This document shows positions 24,688 to 32,447 of a stretch of 32,778 nt of DNA, piece by piece. The DNA comes from Proteiniphilum sp. (GTDB taxonomy: Bacteria > Bacteroidota > Bacteroidia > Bacteroidales > Dysgonomonadaceae), in the NCBI GenBank assembly GCA_016839025.1, contig JADLKK010000024.1, positions 1 to 32,778 of the forward strand. Direction: 5' to 3'. Within the stretch, counting starts at the first letter, position 1, and each line of letters opens with the position of its first letter. The notes under the pieces are model-generated. The model did not search any database. It was not told the DNA's origin and worked only from the letters and a program-made list of their open reading frames with translations. The position numbers and the translations under genes are program-made.

Positions 24688-25791
24688 ATGGAAACAGTCA
24701 AACTAAGGGCAACACCGGCGGCAAGAGCACTGGCGAGACGGCTCGGGGTGAAGCTGACCAACGTGACCGGTTCCGGTTACAAGGGACGCATTCATCGCGA
24801 CGACATCGCAGGCTTCAACTACGAGGAGAAGATTCATGTCTCCCCGCTGGCCCGCCGCATTGCCGACGAACATCATATTGAACTGAAAGGCATTAAAGGA
24901 AGTGGTCACAATCATAAGATCATGAAGGAGGATGTGCTACAGCTGATCGCCGATCCGCAGATCAAGGAGATGCTGACGCGCGACAATCTTGCTGTGGCAG
25001 CCGCACCACCCAAGCCGGCGGCAGTGGTACCACAGGCCGCTGTACCGGAACCATCCAAGGGTGTCGCTACGGCAGCTGCTGCCGTATCTGCGGGCAGCAG
25101 CGAGACCGTGCCGATGACGCAGATGCGGAAGATCATCTCCAAGCGGATGATGGAGAGCTACTTCGGCATCCCCTCCTTCATCCAAACTTGGGAGGTGGAT
25201 ATGACCAATCTGTTGGCCCTGCGCAAGCAGCTCATCGAACCTGTCAAGGAGAAAACGGGGAAGAAACTGACAGTGACCGACCTGATCTCCGTGGCGGTGG
25301 TGAAGACGCTGATGAAACACAAGCAGATCAACGCCAGCCTCAACAGGGAGGGGACCGAGATTACCTACCACAACTATGTGAACCTGGGGATGGCGGTTGG
25401 TATGGATGAGGGTCTGCTGGTACCGGTAGTGAAGAATGCCGACAGGATGAGCCTGAGCGAGTTCGTGGTGGCCATCAAGGATCTCACGGAACGCACCCTC
25501 TCCAAGAAGCTGCTGCCCGATGAACAGGCGGGGAGTACCTTCTCGATCAGCAACCTGGGGATGTATGGCGTGGATGAGTTCACTGCCATCATCAACCAGC
25601 CCAATGCTGCCATCCTGAGTGTGGCTTCCACACAGGAGCGGATTGTACCCGTAAATGGTGAGGCGGCGATTCGTCCCATCATGAAGATGAGCCTCACCAG
25701 CGACCACCGGATCATTGACGGCCTCACCGCCGCCAAATTCATGACCGACCTGAAAGCGTTGCTGGAGAACCCGATGACCCTTTTGATATAA
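24688..25791 (+). CDS. pdhC: Dihydrolipoyl acyltransferase (E2) lacking a lipoyl domain, with two tandem subunit-binding domains
   Basis: 367 residues. Unlike a normal E2, it has no N-terminal lipoyl domain. It starts straight into a peripheral-subunit-binding domain (RATPAARALARRLGVKLTNV, GRIHRDDI, ~7-43), followed by a second one (VSPLARRIADEHHIELKGI, HKIMKEDV, ~50-88). An Ala/Pro linker (~100-140) leads to the catalytic acyltransferase domain (~140-367) with the active-site DHRIIDG (H340, D344). The upstream gene ends 11 bp before the ATG, leaving no space for a lost lipoyl domain. The lipoyl domain needed by the complex is found on E3, the next gene. Substrate channelling by a lipoyl arm carried on E3 is an inference from this arrangement. 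Confidence 0.9.
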   Translation: METVKLRATPAARALARRLGVKLTNVTGSGYKGRIHRDDIAGFNYEEKIHVSPLARRIADEHHIELKGIKGSGHNHKIMKEDVLQLIADPQIKEMLTRDNLAVAAAPPKPAAVVPQAAVPEPSKGVATAAAAVSAGSSETVPMTQMRKIISKRMMESYFGIPSFIQTWEVDMTNLLALRKQLIEPVKEKTGKKLTVTDLISVAVVKTLMKHKQINASLNREGTEITYHNYVNLGMAVGMDEGLLVPVVKNADRMSLSEFVVAIKDLTERTLSKKLLPDEQAGSTFSISNLGMYGVDEFTAIINQPNAAILSVASTQERIVPVNGEAAIRPIMKMSLTSDHRIIDGLTAAKFMTDLKALLENPMTLLI

Positions 25792-25809
25792 ACAAGAAAA
25801 AACAGAAAT

Positions 25810-27519
25810 ATGGCTTTTGAAATCATCATGCCCAAGGCTGGTATCGACATGACCGAGGGGCAAATAGTAAAATGGTTGAAGAAAGAGGGCGATCCCGTCA
25901 AAGAGGGGGAGATCATCCTTGAGATCATGACCGACAAGACCAGTATGGAGCTCGAGGCTGAGGCAACCGGTATCCTGCTGAAGATCGTACACCAGGACGG
26001 TGAAACCGTGCCGGTGACCGAGGTGATTGGCTATATCGGTTCGGAGAACGAATCGGTAGAGACACTGATGCCGGAGGTAATTGAAGATACCGGAGCGAAG
26101 GAGAGCGATGAGGAGAAGCGGATGATCCGCCTGGAAGACAACTATCAGGTGGTAGTGATCGGTGGCGGTCCCGCCGGTTATGTGGCTGCCATCCGGGCGG
26201 CGCAGCTGGGTGCCAAGGTGGCCATCGTGGAAAAGGGTACTTTTGGTGGCACCTGCCTCAATGTGGGCTGTATCCCCACCAAGACCTACCTGAAGAATGC
26301 CGAGATCATCGAGCATATCCAGGCAGCGGCATCGAGGGGTATCATCATCGATAGCACCATGATCAGAATCGATATGGAAAAGGTGCAGGAGTACAAGAAC
26401 GGCGTGGTGAAAAAGCTCACCAGCGGCGTCGTTTCCCTGCTCAAAAGCAACGGCGTGGATATCTACCAGGGTGTGGGACGCATCAACAAGAACCACGACG
26501 TGGTGGTGAACGACTCGCAGATCATCAAGGCGGATAAGATCATTCTGGCGGGCGGTTCAAAAGCCTCCAGGATCAACATCCCGGGCATCGAGAGCAAAAA
26601 GGTACTCACCAGCGATGAACTGCTGGCCGTCAAAGAGGTACCCGGTACACTTGCCGTGATCGGTGGAGGCGTGATCGGTACCGAGATGGGACAGTCGTTC
26701 GCGGGTCTGGGATCGAAGGTGATCATCATCGAGATGATGGATCGCATCGTACCCACGCTCGACCAGGAGGTGTCGGCAGAGTTGCTCCGCCACATGAAGA
26801 AGAAAGGGATAGAGGTGATGACCTCCACCCGCATCACCGAGATCGTGGACAAGGGTGACAAGCTGGAGATTCGTATCGAGGGCAAGGATCCGGTGATCGC
26901 CGACAAGGCGCTCATCTCCATTGGTCGTACACCCGATCTGGAGGGACTGGGTGAGGTGAAGCCCGAGATTGAACGGGGTAAGATCAAGGTGAACGAGTAT
27001 ATGGAGACCAGTGTAAAGGGCATCTACGCCCCCGGCGATGTGAACGGCATCAAGATGCTGGCACACGTCGCCTTCCGCATGGGTGAGGTGGCTGCCGAGA
27101 ATGCGGTGAAAGGCAATCACCGCAAGGTGAACCTGCTTTCGGCACCCTCCGTGGTCTACACCTCTCCCGAGGTGGCCCAGGTGGGTATGACCGAGGAGCA
27201 GGCACGGGAGAAATACGAAGATATCCGTATCGGCAAGTTCCATTTTGCCGCCAATGGGCGGGCACTCGCCTCGGGTGACGCGGTTGGTTTCGTGAAGGTG
27301 ATTGCCGACAATCGTTATGGTGAAGTGCTGGGTGTCCATATCATTGGTCCTTCTGCAGCGGAAATCATTACCCAGGCATCGCTTATCATGGAGATGGAGA
27401 TTACCGTGAATGAGGCGGTGAATACCATCTACGGACACCCCACCTACTCGGAAGCGCTGATTGAAGCGTTCAATGATGTACTGGGTGAAGCGGTCCATAT
27501 TCCAAAGAAAAAGAAATGA
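25810..27519 (+). CDS. lpdA: Dihydrolipoyl dehydrogenase (E3) with N-terminal lipoyl domain
   Basis: 569 residues, about 100 longer than a plain E3. Residues 1-~80 are a lipoyl domain (FEIIMPKAGIDMTEGQIVKW, then EIMTDKTSMELEAEATG with the lipoylatable K43). An acidic linker follows, then the FAD-disulfide reductase: VVVIGGGPAGYVAAIRAAQLG (~115), redox Cys pair GGTCLNVGCIPTK (C149, C154), NAD site VIGGGVIGTEMGQSFAGLG, and the C-terminal HPTYSEA (H543, E548). It reoxidises dihydrolipoyl groups with NAD. Lipoyl-E3 fusions are known in some acetoin and pyruvate dehydrogenase complexes; here it appears to carry the only lipoyl domain of the complex. A terminator follows and a lipoate ligase gene comes next. 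Confidence 0.94.
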   Translation: MAFEIIMPKAGIDMTEGQIVKWLKKEGDPVKEGEIILEIMTDKTSMELEAEATGILLKIVHQDGETVPVTEVIGYIGSENESVETLMPEVIEDTGAKESDEEKRMIRLEDNYQVVVIGGGPAGYVAAIRAAQLGAKVAIVEKGTFGGTCLNVGCIPTKTYLKNAEIIEHIQAAASRGIIIDSTMIRIDMEKVQEYKNGVVKKLTSGVVSLLKSNGVDIYQGVGRINKNHDVVVNDSQIIKADKIILAGGSKASRINIPGIESKKVLTSDELLAVKEVPGTLAVIGGGVIGTEMGQSFAGLGSKVIIIEMMDRIVPTLDQEVSAELLRHMKKKGIEVMTSTRITEIVDKGDKLEIRIEGKDPVIADKALISIGRTPDLEGLGEVKPEIERGKIKVNEYMETSVKGIYAPGDVNGIKMLAHVAFRMGEVAAENAVKGNHRKVNLLSAPSVVYTSPEVAQVGMTEEQAREKYEDIRIGKFHFAANGRALASGDAVGFVKVIADNRYGEVLGVHIIGPSAAEIITQASLIMEMEITVNEAVNTIYGHPTYSEALIEAFNDVLGEAVHIPKKKK

Positions 27520-27560
27520 TTCCTTCACCCGCAGAGACTTGATTGATCAAATATATTTGG

Positions 27561-27606
27561 AAGAAGACCGGTTGGCACTTTTGTAGGGTGGATAATCGGT
27601 CTTCTT
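27561..27606 (+). terminator. Terminator-like hairpin after E3
   Basis: AAGAAGACCG (27561-27570) pairs perfectly over 10 bp with CGGTCTTCTT (27597-27606), followed by TTTC. The loop is long (26 nt), so it may be a partial terminator that lets some transcripts reach the lipoate ligase gene. Confidence 0.55.
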
Positions 27607-27704
27607 TTTCATCTTTGCAGGTATAACCGTTTTTAGGTGTATAGCTCTCCCGCTTTCGAAATTTCGGGATTAACCTAACAACGTAATAACATACTAACAT
27701 AACG

Positions 27705-28703
27705 ATGATCTATATCGTCAGCAACAGCCACAAACCGGATTACAACATTGCGCAGGAGGAGTATTGTTTCAAGCAGCTGCGACAGTTTGACAAGATCTTT
27801 ATCCTCTGGATCAACGAGCCGGCTATCATTGTAGGCAAGAACCAGAACACCCTGGCCGAGATCAACAGTCATTATGTGAGGGAACAGGGGATACACGTAG
27901 TGAGGCGCATTACCGGAGGAGGTGCGGTCTACCACGACCTGAACAACCTCAACTACACCATCATCTCCGACGAAGGGGAGGGGGAGGAGTCGTTCGACTT
28001 CAAAACCTTCTCGCAACCGGTGATCGAGACATTGGGCACACTGGGGGTGAGGGCCGAGTTCTCCGGCCGCAACGACATCACCATTGACGGGAAGAAGATT
28101 TGTGGCAATGCTCAGGCTTATCACGAAGGGCGGGTGATGCACCATGGCTGCCTGCTGTTCGACACCGACCTGAGCGTGCTCTCTCGGGCACTGGATGGCT
28201 CACGGGAGGGGGTGGAGGCGAAAGGGGTGAAGTCGGTACGGAGCCGTGTGGACAACATCTTGCCCAACCTGCCGGAGAGGATCACCGTGCGGCAGTTCGC
28301 CGACAGGATCCTGGCTCACATGAAACAACGCTACCCCGAGATGGTGGAGTATCATTTCAGTGACGGGGAGCTGCAGGCCATCGAGCAGGTACGCCGTGAG
28401 AAGTTCGGTAACTGGGAATGGAACTTCGGATCCAACCCGGTGGCTGAGGTGGTTCGCGAGCGTCGTTTTGCAGGGGGTAAAGTGCAGGTATTCCTGAACC
28501 TGCGGAAGGGGCGCATTGCTGATATTCGTTTCTTTGGCACTTTCTTCGGCCGGGAGGCTGACCTGGGGCCGCTGGAGGAGCAGCTTCAGGGTGTAAGGTA
28601 TGCGCCCGGTGAAGTGATGGCAGCGCTCTCGGGGATGGATACCAGCCGGTTCTTTGCGGGCTTTACCAGGGAGGAGCTGACGGAGGCGATTGTCGGCAGT
28701 TAG
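27705..28703 (+). CDS. lplA: Lipoate-protein ligase A
   Basis: A 332-residue two-domain enzyme that activates free lipoate with ATP and attaches it to lipoyl-domain lysines. Key motifs: NIAQEEYCF, GKNQNTLAEIN, VVRRITGGGAVYHDLNNLNYTI (key RRITGGGAVYHD, ~66-77), GRNDITIDGKKICGNAQ (~121) and the C-terminal accessory domain including FGNWEWNFGSNP. Its length and C-terminal domain match the E. coli type, which works on scavenged lipoate. Its neighbours make its targets likely: K43 of the E3 lipoyl domain upstream. No lipA/lipB lies in the window. Its stop overlaps that of the convergent NnrS-family gene by 3 bp. Confidence 0.94.
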   Translation: MIYIVSNSHKPDYNIAQEEYCFKQLRQFDKIFILWINEPAIIVGKNQNTLAEINSHYVREQGIHVVRRITGGGAVYHDLNNLNYTIISDEGEGEESFDFKTFSQPVIETLGTLGVRAEFSGRNDITIDGKKICGNAQAYHEGRVMHHGCLLFDTDLSVLSRALDGSREGVEAKGVKSVRSRVDNILPNLPERITVRQFADRILAHMKQRYPEMVEYHFSDGELQAIEQVRREKFGNWEWNFGSNPVAEVVRERRFAGGKVQVFLNLRKGRIADIRFFGTFFGREADLGPLEEQLQGVRYAPGEVMAALSGMDTSRFFAGFTREELTEAIVGS

Positions 28704-30061
28704 TCCAATATTTTTTCCTGTTCCTGCGGAACCGAGAGCGGCCCTCCCCGCTTGCCTGCCCTGATGTTTCCGATCAGATCTACCCCCCAGATGGCAAGAG
28801 CGGTCACCTCGATAAAACCGGAGAATCCGATGATGTCAAAGGCTGCCGGCTGAAAATCAGTGGTGATTTGTGAGGTGATGCGCAGCAGGTTGCCCAGGTT
28901 GAGCAGGATGAAGACCAGCCATAGTGACCGGGTTTTTGCGGAATCGATTCCCGAGAAATGGGGTACCACGCGGGCAGAAACTCCTACGATCATCATGGTG
29001 ATGAAACCGACGGTAAGGGCATGGCGATAGGCCCCGAAATAGGCATGGGAAAAAGGATTTTCTCCTCCTGTCATGGGAAGATAGATCCCAAACATGTAAA
29101 AGGGTCCGAAGGCAAGCAACAACATTGCCACGATCAGCCAGACATAAGCCGCACGGATGAATTTCAGGCCCCTGTCGCTGTTGTTTCCCCTGTTTTTTCC
29201 AAAAAGACGGTACTGGAGGGGGGTACCGATGGCAATCGTCAGCAACAGCAGATAGGAGATGACACTGGCCGCGTGCCACCAGTGATTCCCCGTGAGCATA
29301 CCGCCCAGAAAGGTAGCGATTCCCAGGATAATGGCTCCATTTGTTCCCCACAGGATGAATTTCCGCCAGCGGGCGGAGGGTTGTCTGAGTCCATAGCCAT
29401 GGGGCAGGATTTGCAGTGATATACCCAGTATCATTACCACAGCAACTCCGAGCATCTGGATATCCCGGTAGGGGATATTGAAAGAGGAGACGCGAAACAG
29501 GAAGGAGTCCTGGTCGGGTGCCGACTCAAAGAGAGTGAAGATCAGCGGATTGAGGATCACTGCCAGCAGGAGCCACCCCAGTGCTGCCTTGAGAAATGGG
29601 TCGAACGGATGCTGCACCTTGCTCTTCCCCAGGGTGCGTTGAAGGACCTGCACGAAGATCAGTACCGCAGCCACCTGGATCGTTCCAGCAAGGATACCGA
29701 GTGGCAGATAGGGAGGCCTTGGAGCGATCACGTGGGCTACAGCCTGTAGCAACATACCCACTGCCATCAGGGGCAATACTGAGAAGGCGAGGGTGGGATT
29801 CCAGAGAGAGGTTTCCTTGAAGCGGGGTAGGGCATGGTAGCTGAATCCCATGATGAAAAAGCCCACGAAGCCGAAAACCATGGCATGGCCATGTGCCAGT
29901 ACCCAGGAGTAGTCGATACCGTGAAACGTATGTTCCCGTCCGATCAGCAGGAGATTGATGGCGCCCCACATGCACCCCAGGGTGAGGACCGTAACAATGC
30001 CGCCGATAAAAAAATATCGATAGAGTTTGTCGCCCATGACGACCGTCTGTTTCTGTTCCAT
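28700..30061 (-). CDS. nnrS: NnrS-family heme/copper membrane protein
   Basis: A 453-residue integral membrane protein with about 12 hydrophobic segments. Conserved His-rich helices, LAHGHAMVFGFVGFFIMGF followed by YHALPRF (~50-75) and YRHALTVGFITMMIVGVSARVVPHFSG (key RHALTVG and PHFSG, ~345-370), fit the NnrS family, which binds heme and copper and protects cells under nitric-oxide stress. A related label, a small cbb3-oxidase-subunit-I-like protein, is possible because the two groups look alike in these helices. It is convergent with lplA and lies near a qNOR, ric and NsrR-like gene, which supports the NO-related reading. A weak copy of the norB operator motif lies 111 bp upstream. Confidence 0.7.
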   Translation of the reverse strand: MEQKQTVVMGDKLYRYFFIGGIVTVLTLGCMWGAINLLLIGREHTFHGIDYSWVLAHGHAMVFGFVGFFIMGFSYHALPRFKETSLWNPTLAFSVLPLMAVGMLLQAVAHVIAPRPPYLPLGILAGTIQVAAVLIFVQVLQRTLGKSKVQHPFDPFLKAALGWLLLAVILNPLIFTLFESAPDQDSFLFRVSSFNIPYRDIQMLGVAVVMILGISLQILPHGYGLRQPSARWRKFILWGTNGAIILGIATFLGGMLTGNHWWHAASVISYLLLLTIAIGTPLQYRLFGKNRGNNSDRGLKFIRAAYVWLIVAMLLLAFGPFYMFGIYLPMTGGENPFSHAYFGAYRHALTVGFITMMIVGVSARVVPHFSGIDSAKTRSLWLVFILLNLGNLLRITSQITTDFQPAAFDIIGFSGFIEVTALAIWGVDLIGNIRAGKRGGPLSVPQEQEKILD

Positions 30062-30171
30062 ATCGTTTTTTTTTGATTTACCCTGCTGATCCCCCGGAAG
30101 ATAGGTTTATCCCTCCAACGACAGGCAAGCCGCAGTATTTGCTCTCCTGCAGAGCAGTATGAAGTAAACTG

Positions 30172-30195
30172 TGATTCGTAACCGACTGCGAAAAT
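30172..30195 (-). promoter_or_regulatory. Possible third copy of the norB-type operator, upstream of the NnrS-family gene
   Basis: The two CG dinucleotides are spaced as in sites 1 and 2 (CG-N10-CG) and the right half CGnAAAT is kept (CGAAAAT), but the left half (ATTCGT) differs from TTnCGA and the A-rich spacer is absent. The flanking 30061-30290 stretch otherwise shows only a 6-bp hairpin (TGCTCT/AGAGCA, 30140-30156) and no clear -7 box on the minus strand. Confidence 0.3.
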
Positions 30196-30289
30196 AATCA
30201 AAAAATGTGAAATTCAACCCCTTTGGTAAGCTGTTTTATGGCCATCCTTCATTTTTTTTGTTTGTGGGATGAAAAAAGAGAAGATTTTA

Positions 30290-30321
30290 TTTGCATAATG
30301 AACATATGATCATTACATTTG
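30290..30321 (+). promoter_or_regulatory. Promoter with ArsR/SmtB-type operator, DUF5320 locus
   Basis: An exact Bacteroidota promoter: TTTG (30290-30293), 20-nt spacer, TACATTTG (30314-30321). The spacer is filled by an 18-bp near-palindrome (30297-30314, core ATGAACATATGATCAT) with one mismatched pair, of the TGAACA-N2-TnTTCA type bound by ArsR/SmtB-family repressors. A repressor there would block transcription directly. A sister site occurs at 31789-31804. Confidence 0.72.
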
Positions 30322-30337
30322 CTGTGTAATTTTGTAT

Positions 30338-30507
30338 GTCGCCGTTGAAGGCGATCTCTGTCATCAACCAAGAAAAAGATCATCACCGGACATCTGGGCG
30401 ACAAGGCAGCATCGGTTGCGAGACAGCTCGGTATTGAGATGACCCCGCTCGATGACCGGCAGAGAAGTGTGGAAGAGGTGATTCAAATGATCAGACAAAA
30501 CAAGTAA
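30338..30507 (+). pseudogene. Remnant of a NifX/dinitrogenase-cofactor-family gene
   Basis: Just after the promoter one frame reads VAVEGDLCHQ, like the first strand of NifX-type proteins (usually preceded by MKI). A second frame with no start codon then gives IITGHLGDKAASVARQLGIE and ...SVEEVIQMIRQNK up to a TAA at 30505-30507, like the C-terminal half of that family (a Gly-rich G-x-x-G-x-[KR]-A motif, GIE, then VEEVI). The middle of the gene and the reading-frame link are missing, which suggests an internal deletion. NifX-like genes are common partners of DUF5320 genes. The match is by eye and short. Confidence 0.4.
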
Positions 30508-30519
30508 AAAAAGGAAATT

Positions 30520-30747
30520 ATGCCAGGAATGAACAGGAGAGGCCCCGAAGGCGAGGGCCCGATGAGTGGAAGAGGACGGGGACGTTGTAACCCGTCGAAC
30601 AGAGAGTCCAACAACCTTGATGCTCCTGCAGGAGCCGAGATGAATGCTCCTTTTCGGCAGGGTGCCGGCAGAGGCATGGGCCAGGGCCAGGGTCAAGGCG
30701 AGAGAATGAGAAGAAGAGACGGATCCGGTAGAAGACGAATGGGATGA
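30520..30747 (+). CDS. DUF5320 domain protein, Gly/Arg-rich
   Basis: 75 residues, MPGMNRRGPEGEGPMSGRGR at the start and a Gly/Gln/Arg-rich tail. The M-P-G-x-x-x-x-GP-x-G-x-GPM-[ST]-GRG pattern is the signature of DUF5320, small proteins encoded in anaerobes next to NifX-like, Mrp/NBP35-type ATPase, radical-SAM and MBL-fold genes. The role is unknown; a link with iron-sulfur or metal-cluster handling is guessed from neighbours. An ATG for the next, broken frame overlaps its stop (ATGA). A purine-rich AAAAAAAGGAAATT site precedes the start. It looks intact although genes on both sides look damaged. Confidence 0.8.
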   Translation: MPGMNRRGPEGEGPMSGRGRGRCNPSNRESNNLDAPAGAEMNAPFRQGAGRGMGQGQGQGERMRRRDGSGRRRMG

Positions 30748-31008
30748 AGCAGGTGATCGATGGGTTTGGCATTCCGTCGGTCGTGGAGGCGATGCTACAA
30801 TGTCGTACGGTGGTTGAGTGGGCTCCCCGCTCGGCAGCAGCCGGTGGGATTGCTGCCATTCACCGGCGATGCCAGGGAGGATATCCTCAATATGAGTGCT
30901 GTGCATCCCATCCGTGAGGAGACCATGGGTGAGATCTTGCGCAAGAACAGGGCTGATAGCAGTCTGCCGGATCAAAAAGAGAGGTTGTCACCTGTTTTTA
31001 CTGTTTGA
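30744..31008 (+). pseudogene. Remnant of a radical-SAM gene
   Basis: From the ATG overlapping the DUF5320 stop, one frame reads KQVIDGFGIPS..., weakly like the FGPVPSRR start of a radical-SAM family. A second frame, without its own start, ends GDAREDILNMSAVHPIREET then MGEILRKNRAD, like the C-terminal winged part of the same family (sAVHPMREEAV...LL-K-GADW). The CxxxCxxC cluster site is absent. A gene broken by deletion and frameshift is the simplest reading. The end overlaps the convergent MBL gene by about 37 bp. The family match is from memory and short. Confidence 0.4.
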
Positions 31009-31751
31009 ATCTGACAACTCTCCGCAAAAGCCACAAGCGCAGGCAAAGCGGTACAATGTGAGGGGATGATATGCTCCACTCTGTTTTCTTTGAGGTAGTG
31101 AATGGTCTCGATGGTTTGTTGATCCCGCTTCTTCAGATGAAAACCACCCATGATACCGAAGATCTTCTGCTCACCAGTGACGTTTCTTGCATGCTCCAGG
31201 GTGTTGACCACCCCGGCATGTCCGCAGCCGGTGATCACAAACAATCCTTTCTCTGTCTGCAATGCGACGGCACTGTCATCTGCCATAAAATCGGGACTCC
31301 CATCTTCAAAAGAGAAGGAGGTTTGTTGTGATTCAAAATCGGTTATGCGGGGGATCTCTCCCAGAAACAGAATGGTGTCATTGACACGGAGAGGTGCTTT
31401 GCTGGTGGTGAGATCAAATTTTTGAGCAATTTCATCCCGACTGTTCTTTAGACCGATGAAGGTGTGATCAATGGTTCTATATCGCTTCACAAAACAGCCC
31501 GGATGGCAGATCAGCTTGCCGCCAGGGAGATGTGGCAGTCCGTTACCGTGATCAAAGTGACCGTGACTCAGGATAATCAGATCCCTCTCCTCCAGATTGA
31601 TTCCGATGATGGATGCGTTCTGCAGGAAGAGATCGCTCTGTCCGGTATCAAACAGGATCTTTGTGCCTTCATGCTCGATGAAGTAGGATAGCCCATGCTC
31701 AGCACCGGTATTACCTCCGGGATTGTTGTCGGTAAGAATCGATATTTTCAT
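30972..31751 (-). CDS. MBL-fold metallo-hydrolase (COG1237-like)
   Basis: A 259-residue cytoplasmic metallo-beta-lactamase-fold protein. The metal motif HGHFDH is at 63-68 (LSHGHFDHGNGLPHL), after ILFDTGQSDLFLQNA; later ligand regions are VITGCGHAGVVNTLEHA (~175), GIMGGFHL (~200) and IIPSHCTALPA (~232). This set fits COG1237, whose archaeal relatives are annotated as a dihydropterin-ribofuranosyl-aminobenzene-phosphate synthase, though the substrate of bacterial members is not known. MBL genes of this kind occur with DUF5320 and NifX-like genes. Its promoter carries the same ArsR-type palindrome as that of the DUF5320 gene, so the two convergent units are probably co-regulated. Confidence 0.85.
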   Translation of the reverse strand: MKISILTDNNPGGNTGAEHGLSYFIEHEGTKILFDTGQSDLFLQNASIIGINLEERDLIILSHGHFDHGNGLPHLPGGKLICHPGCFVKRYRTIDHTFIGLKNSRDEIAQKFDLTTSKAPLRVNDTILFLGEIPRITDFESQQTSFSFEDGSPDFMADDSAVALQTEKGLFVITGCGHAGVVNTLEHARNVTGEQKIFGIMGGFHLKKRDQQTIETIHYLKENRVEHIIPSHCTALPALVAFAESCQIQTVKTGDNLSF

Positions 31752-31763
31752 CTCTTTTTTTTA

Positions 31764-31804
31764 CAAATATAGCCAATAGTATTTTATTATGAACAAATGT
31801 TCAT
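31764..31804 (-). promoter_or_regulatory. Promoter and ArsR/SmtB-type operator for the MBL gene
   Basis: On the minus strand TTTG (31797-31794) and TATATTTG (31771-31764) are spaced 22 bp. A perfect 16-bp palindrome ATGAACAAATGTTCAT (31789-31804) covers the -33 box and agrees with the core at 30298-30313 at 14 of 16 positions. The predicted transcript starts only a few bases before the ATG at 31751. Confidence 0.7.
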
Positions 31805-31859
31805 TTTTGATTTGCAATCGAGATGAAAATATCAGGATAATGATCGATCAGTTAAAGGA

Positions 31860-32423
31860 TCATTTGTTTTTTGCCATTTTTGCCCATTTGAAGTATCCGA
31901 ACAGCGAGATCACCGTGTAGATGGCAAAGAGCAGTGCGGTAGGGTAAAGCCCTTTCCAGAGGTAGAGCCCGCAGGAGACGATATTCACCACAAACCAGAA
32001 CGCCCACTGCTCCACATATTTGCGTGCCAGCATCCACATGCCGAGAATGCTCAGTGCGGTGGTGAAGCTGTCACCGATGGAAACGGGGCTGTCGGTGAAT
32101 CGTACGAGCACAAATGCAATCAAGGCAAACAGAATCACTCCGGCAGTGACAAGGGGCAAAACATAGCTGCGTGGCGTGTGGGTCACTGGCAGCTCCTGTT
32201 CTGTCTCCTTTTTGTGACGGGTCCAGTGGATCCAGCCATAGATGCTGGCCAGGAAGTAGTAGATGTTGACTCCCATATCGGCATAAAACTTGCTCTGGTA
32301 GAAGATCCATATGTACACCACCGGCATCAGCACCCCTACCGGCCAAAGCCATTTGTCGGCTTTATACTCCAGGTACAGATAAACCAGGCCGATAACGGCG
32401 CCAATGATTTCGATGGTTAGCAT
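31860..32423 (-). CDS. pnuC: PnuC-family vitamin transporter (possibly thiamine, PnuT)
   Basis: A 187-residue inner-membrane protein with ~7 hydrophobic segments and the PnuC pattern: YLYLEYKADKWLWPVGVL, FYADMGVNIYYFLASIYGW, and QWAFWFVVNIVSCGLYLWKG. PnuC proteins take up nicotinamide riboside; in Bacteroidota a subgroup (PnuT) lies with a TonB-dependent receptor and thiamine diphosphokinase and is thought to carry thiamine. Here a receptor lies upstream on the same strand, and a thiamine diphosphokinase lies 13 kb away at 17963-18589, so thiamine is plausible but not proven. A 156-bp inverted repeat separates it from the receptor. Confidence 0.88.
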   Translation of the reverse strand: MLTIEIIGAVIGLVYLYLEYKADKWLWPVGVLMPVVYIWIFYQSKFYADMGVNIYYFLASIYGWIHWTRHKKETEQELPVTHTPRSYVLPLVTAGVILFALIAFVLVRFTDSPVSIGDSFTTALSILGMWMLARKYVEQWAFWFVVNIVSCGLYLWKGLYPTALLFAIYTVISLFGYFKWAKMAKNK

Positions 32424-32447
32424 ATCAGTTCTGTTTGATTATGGAAA

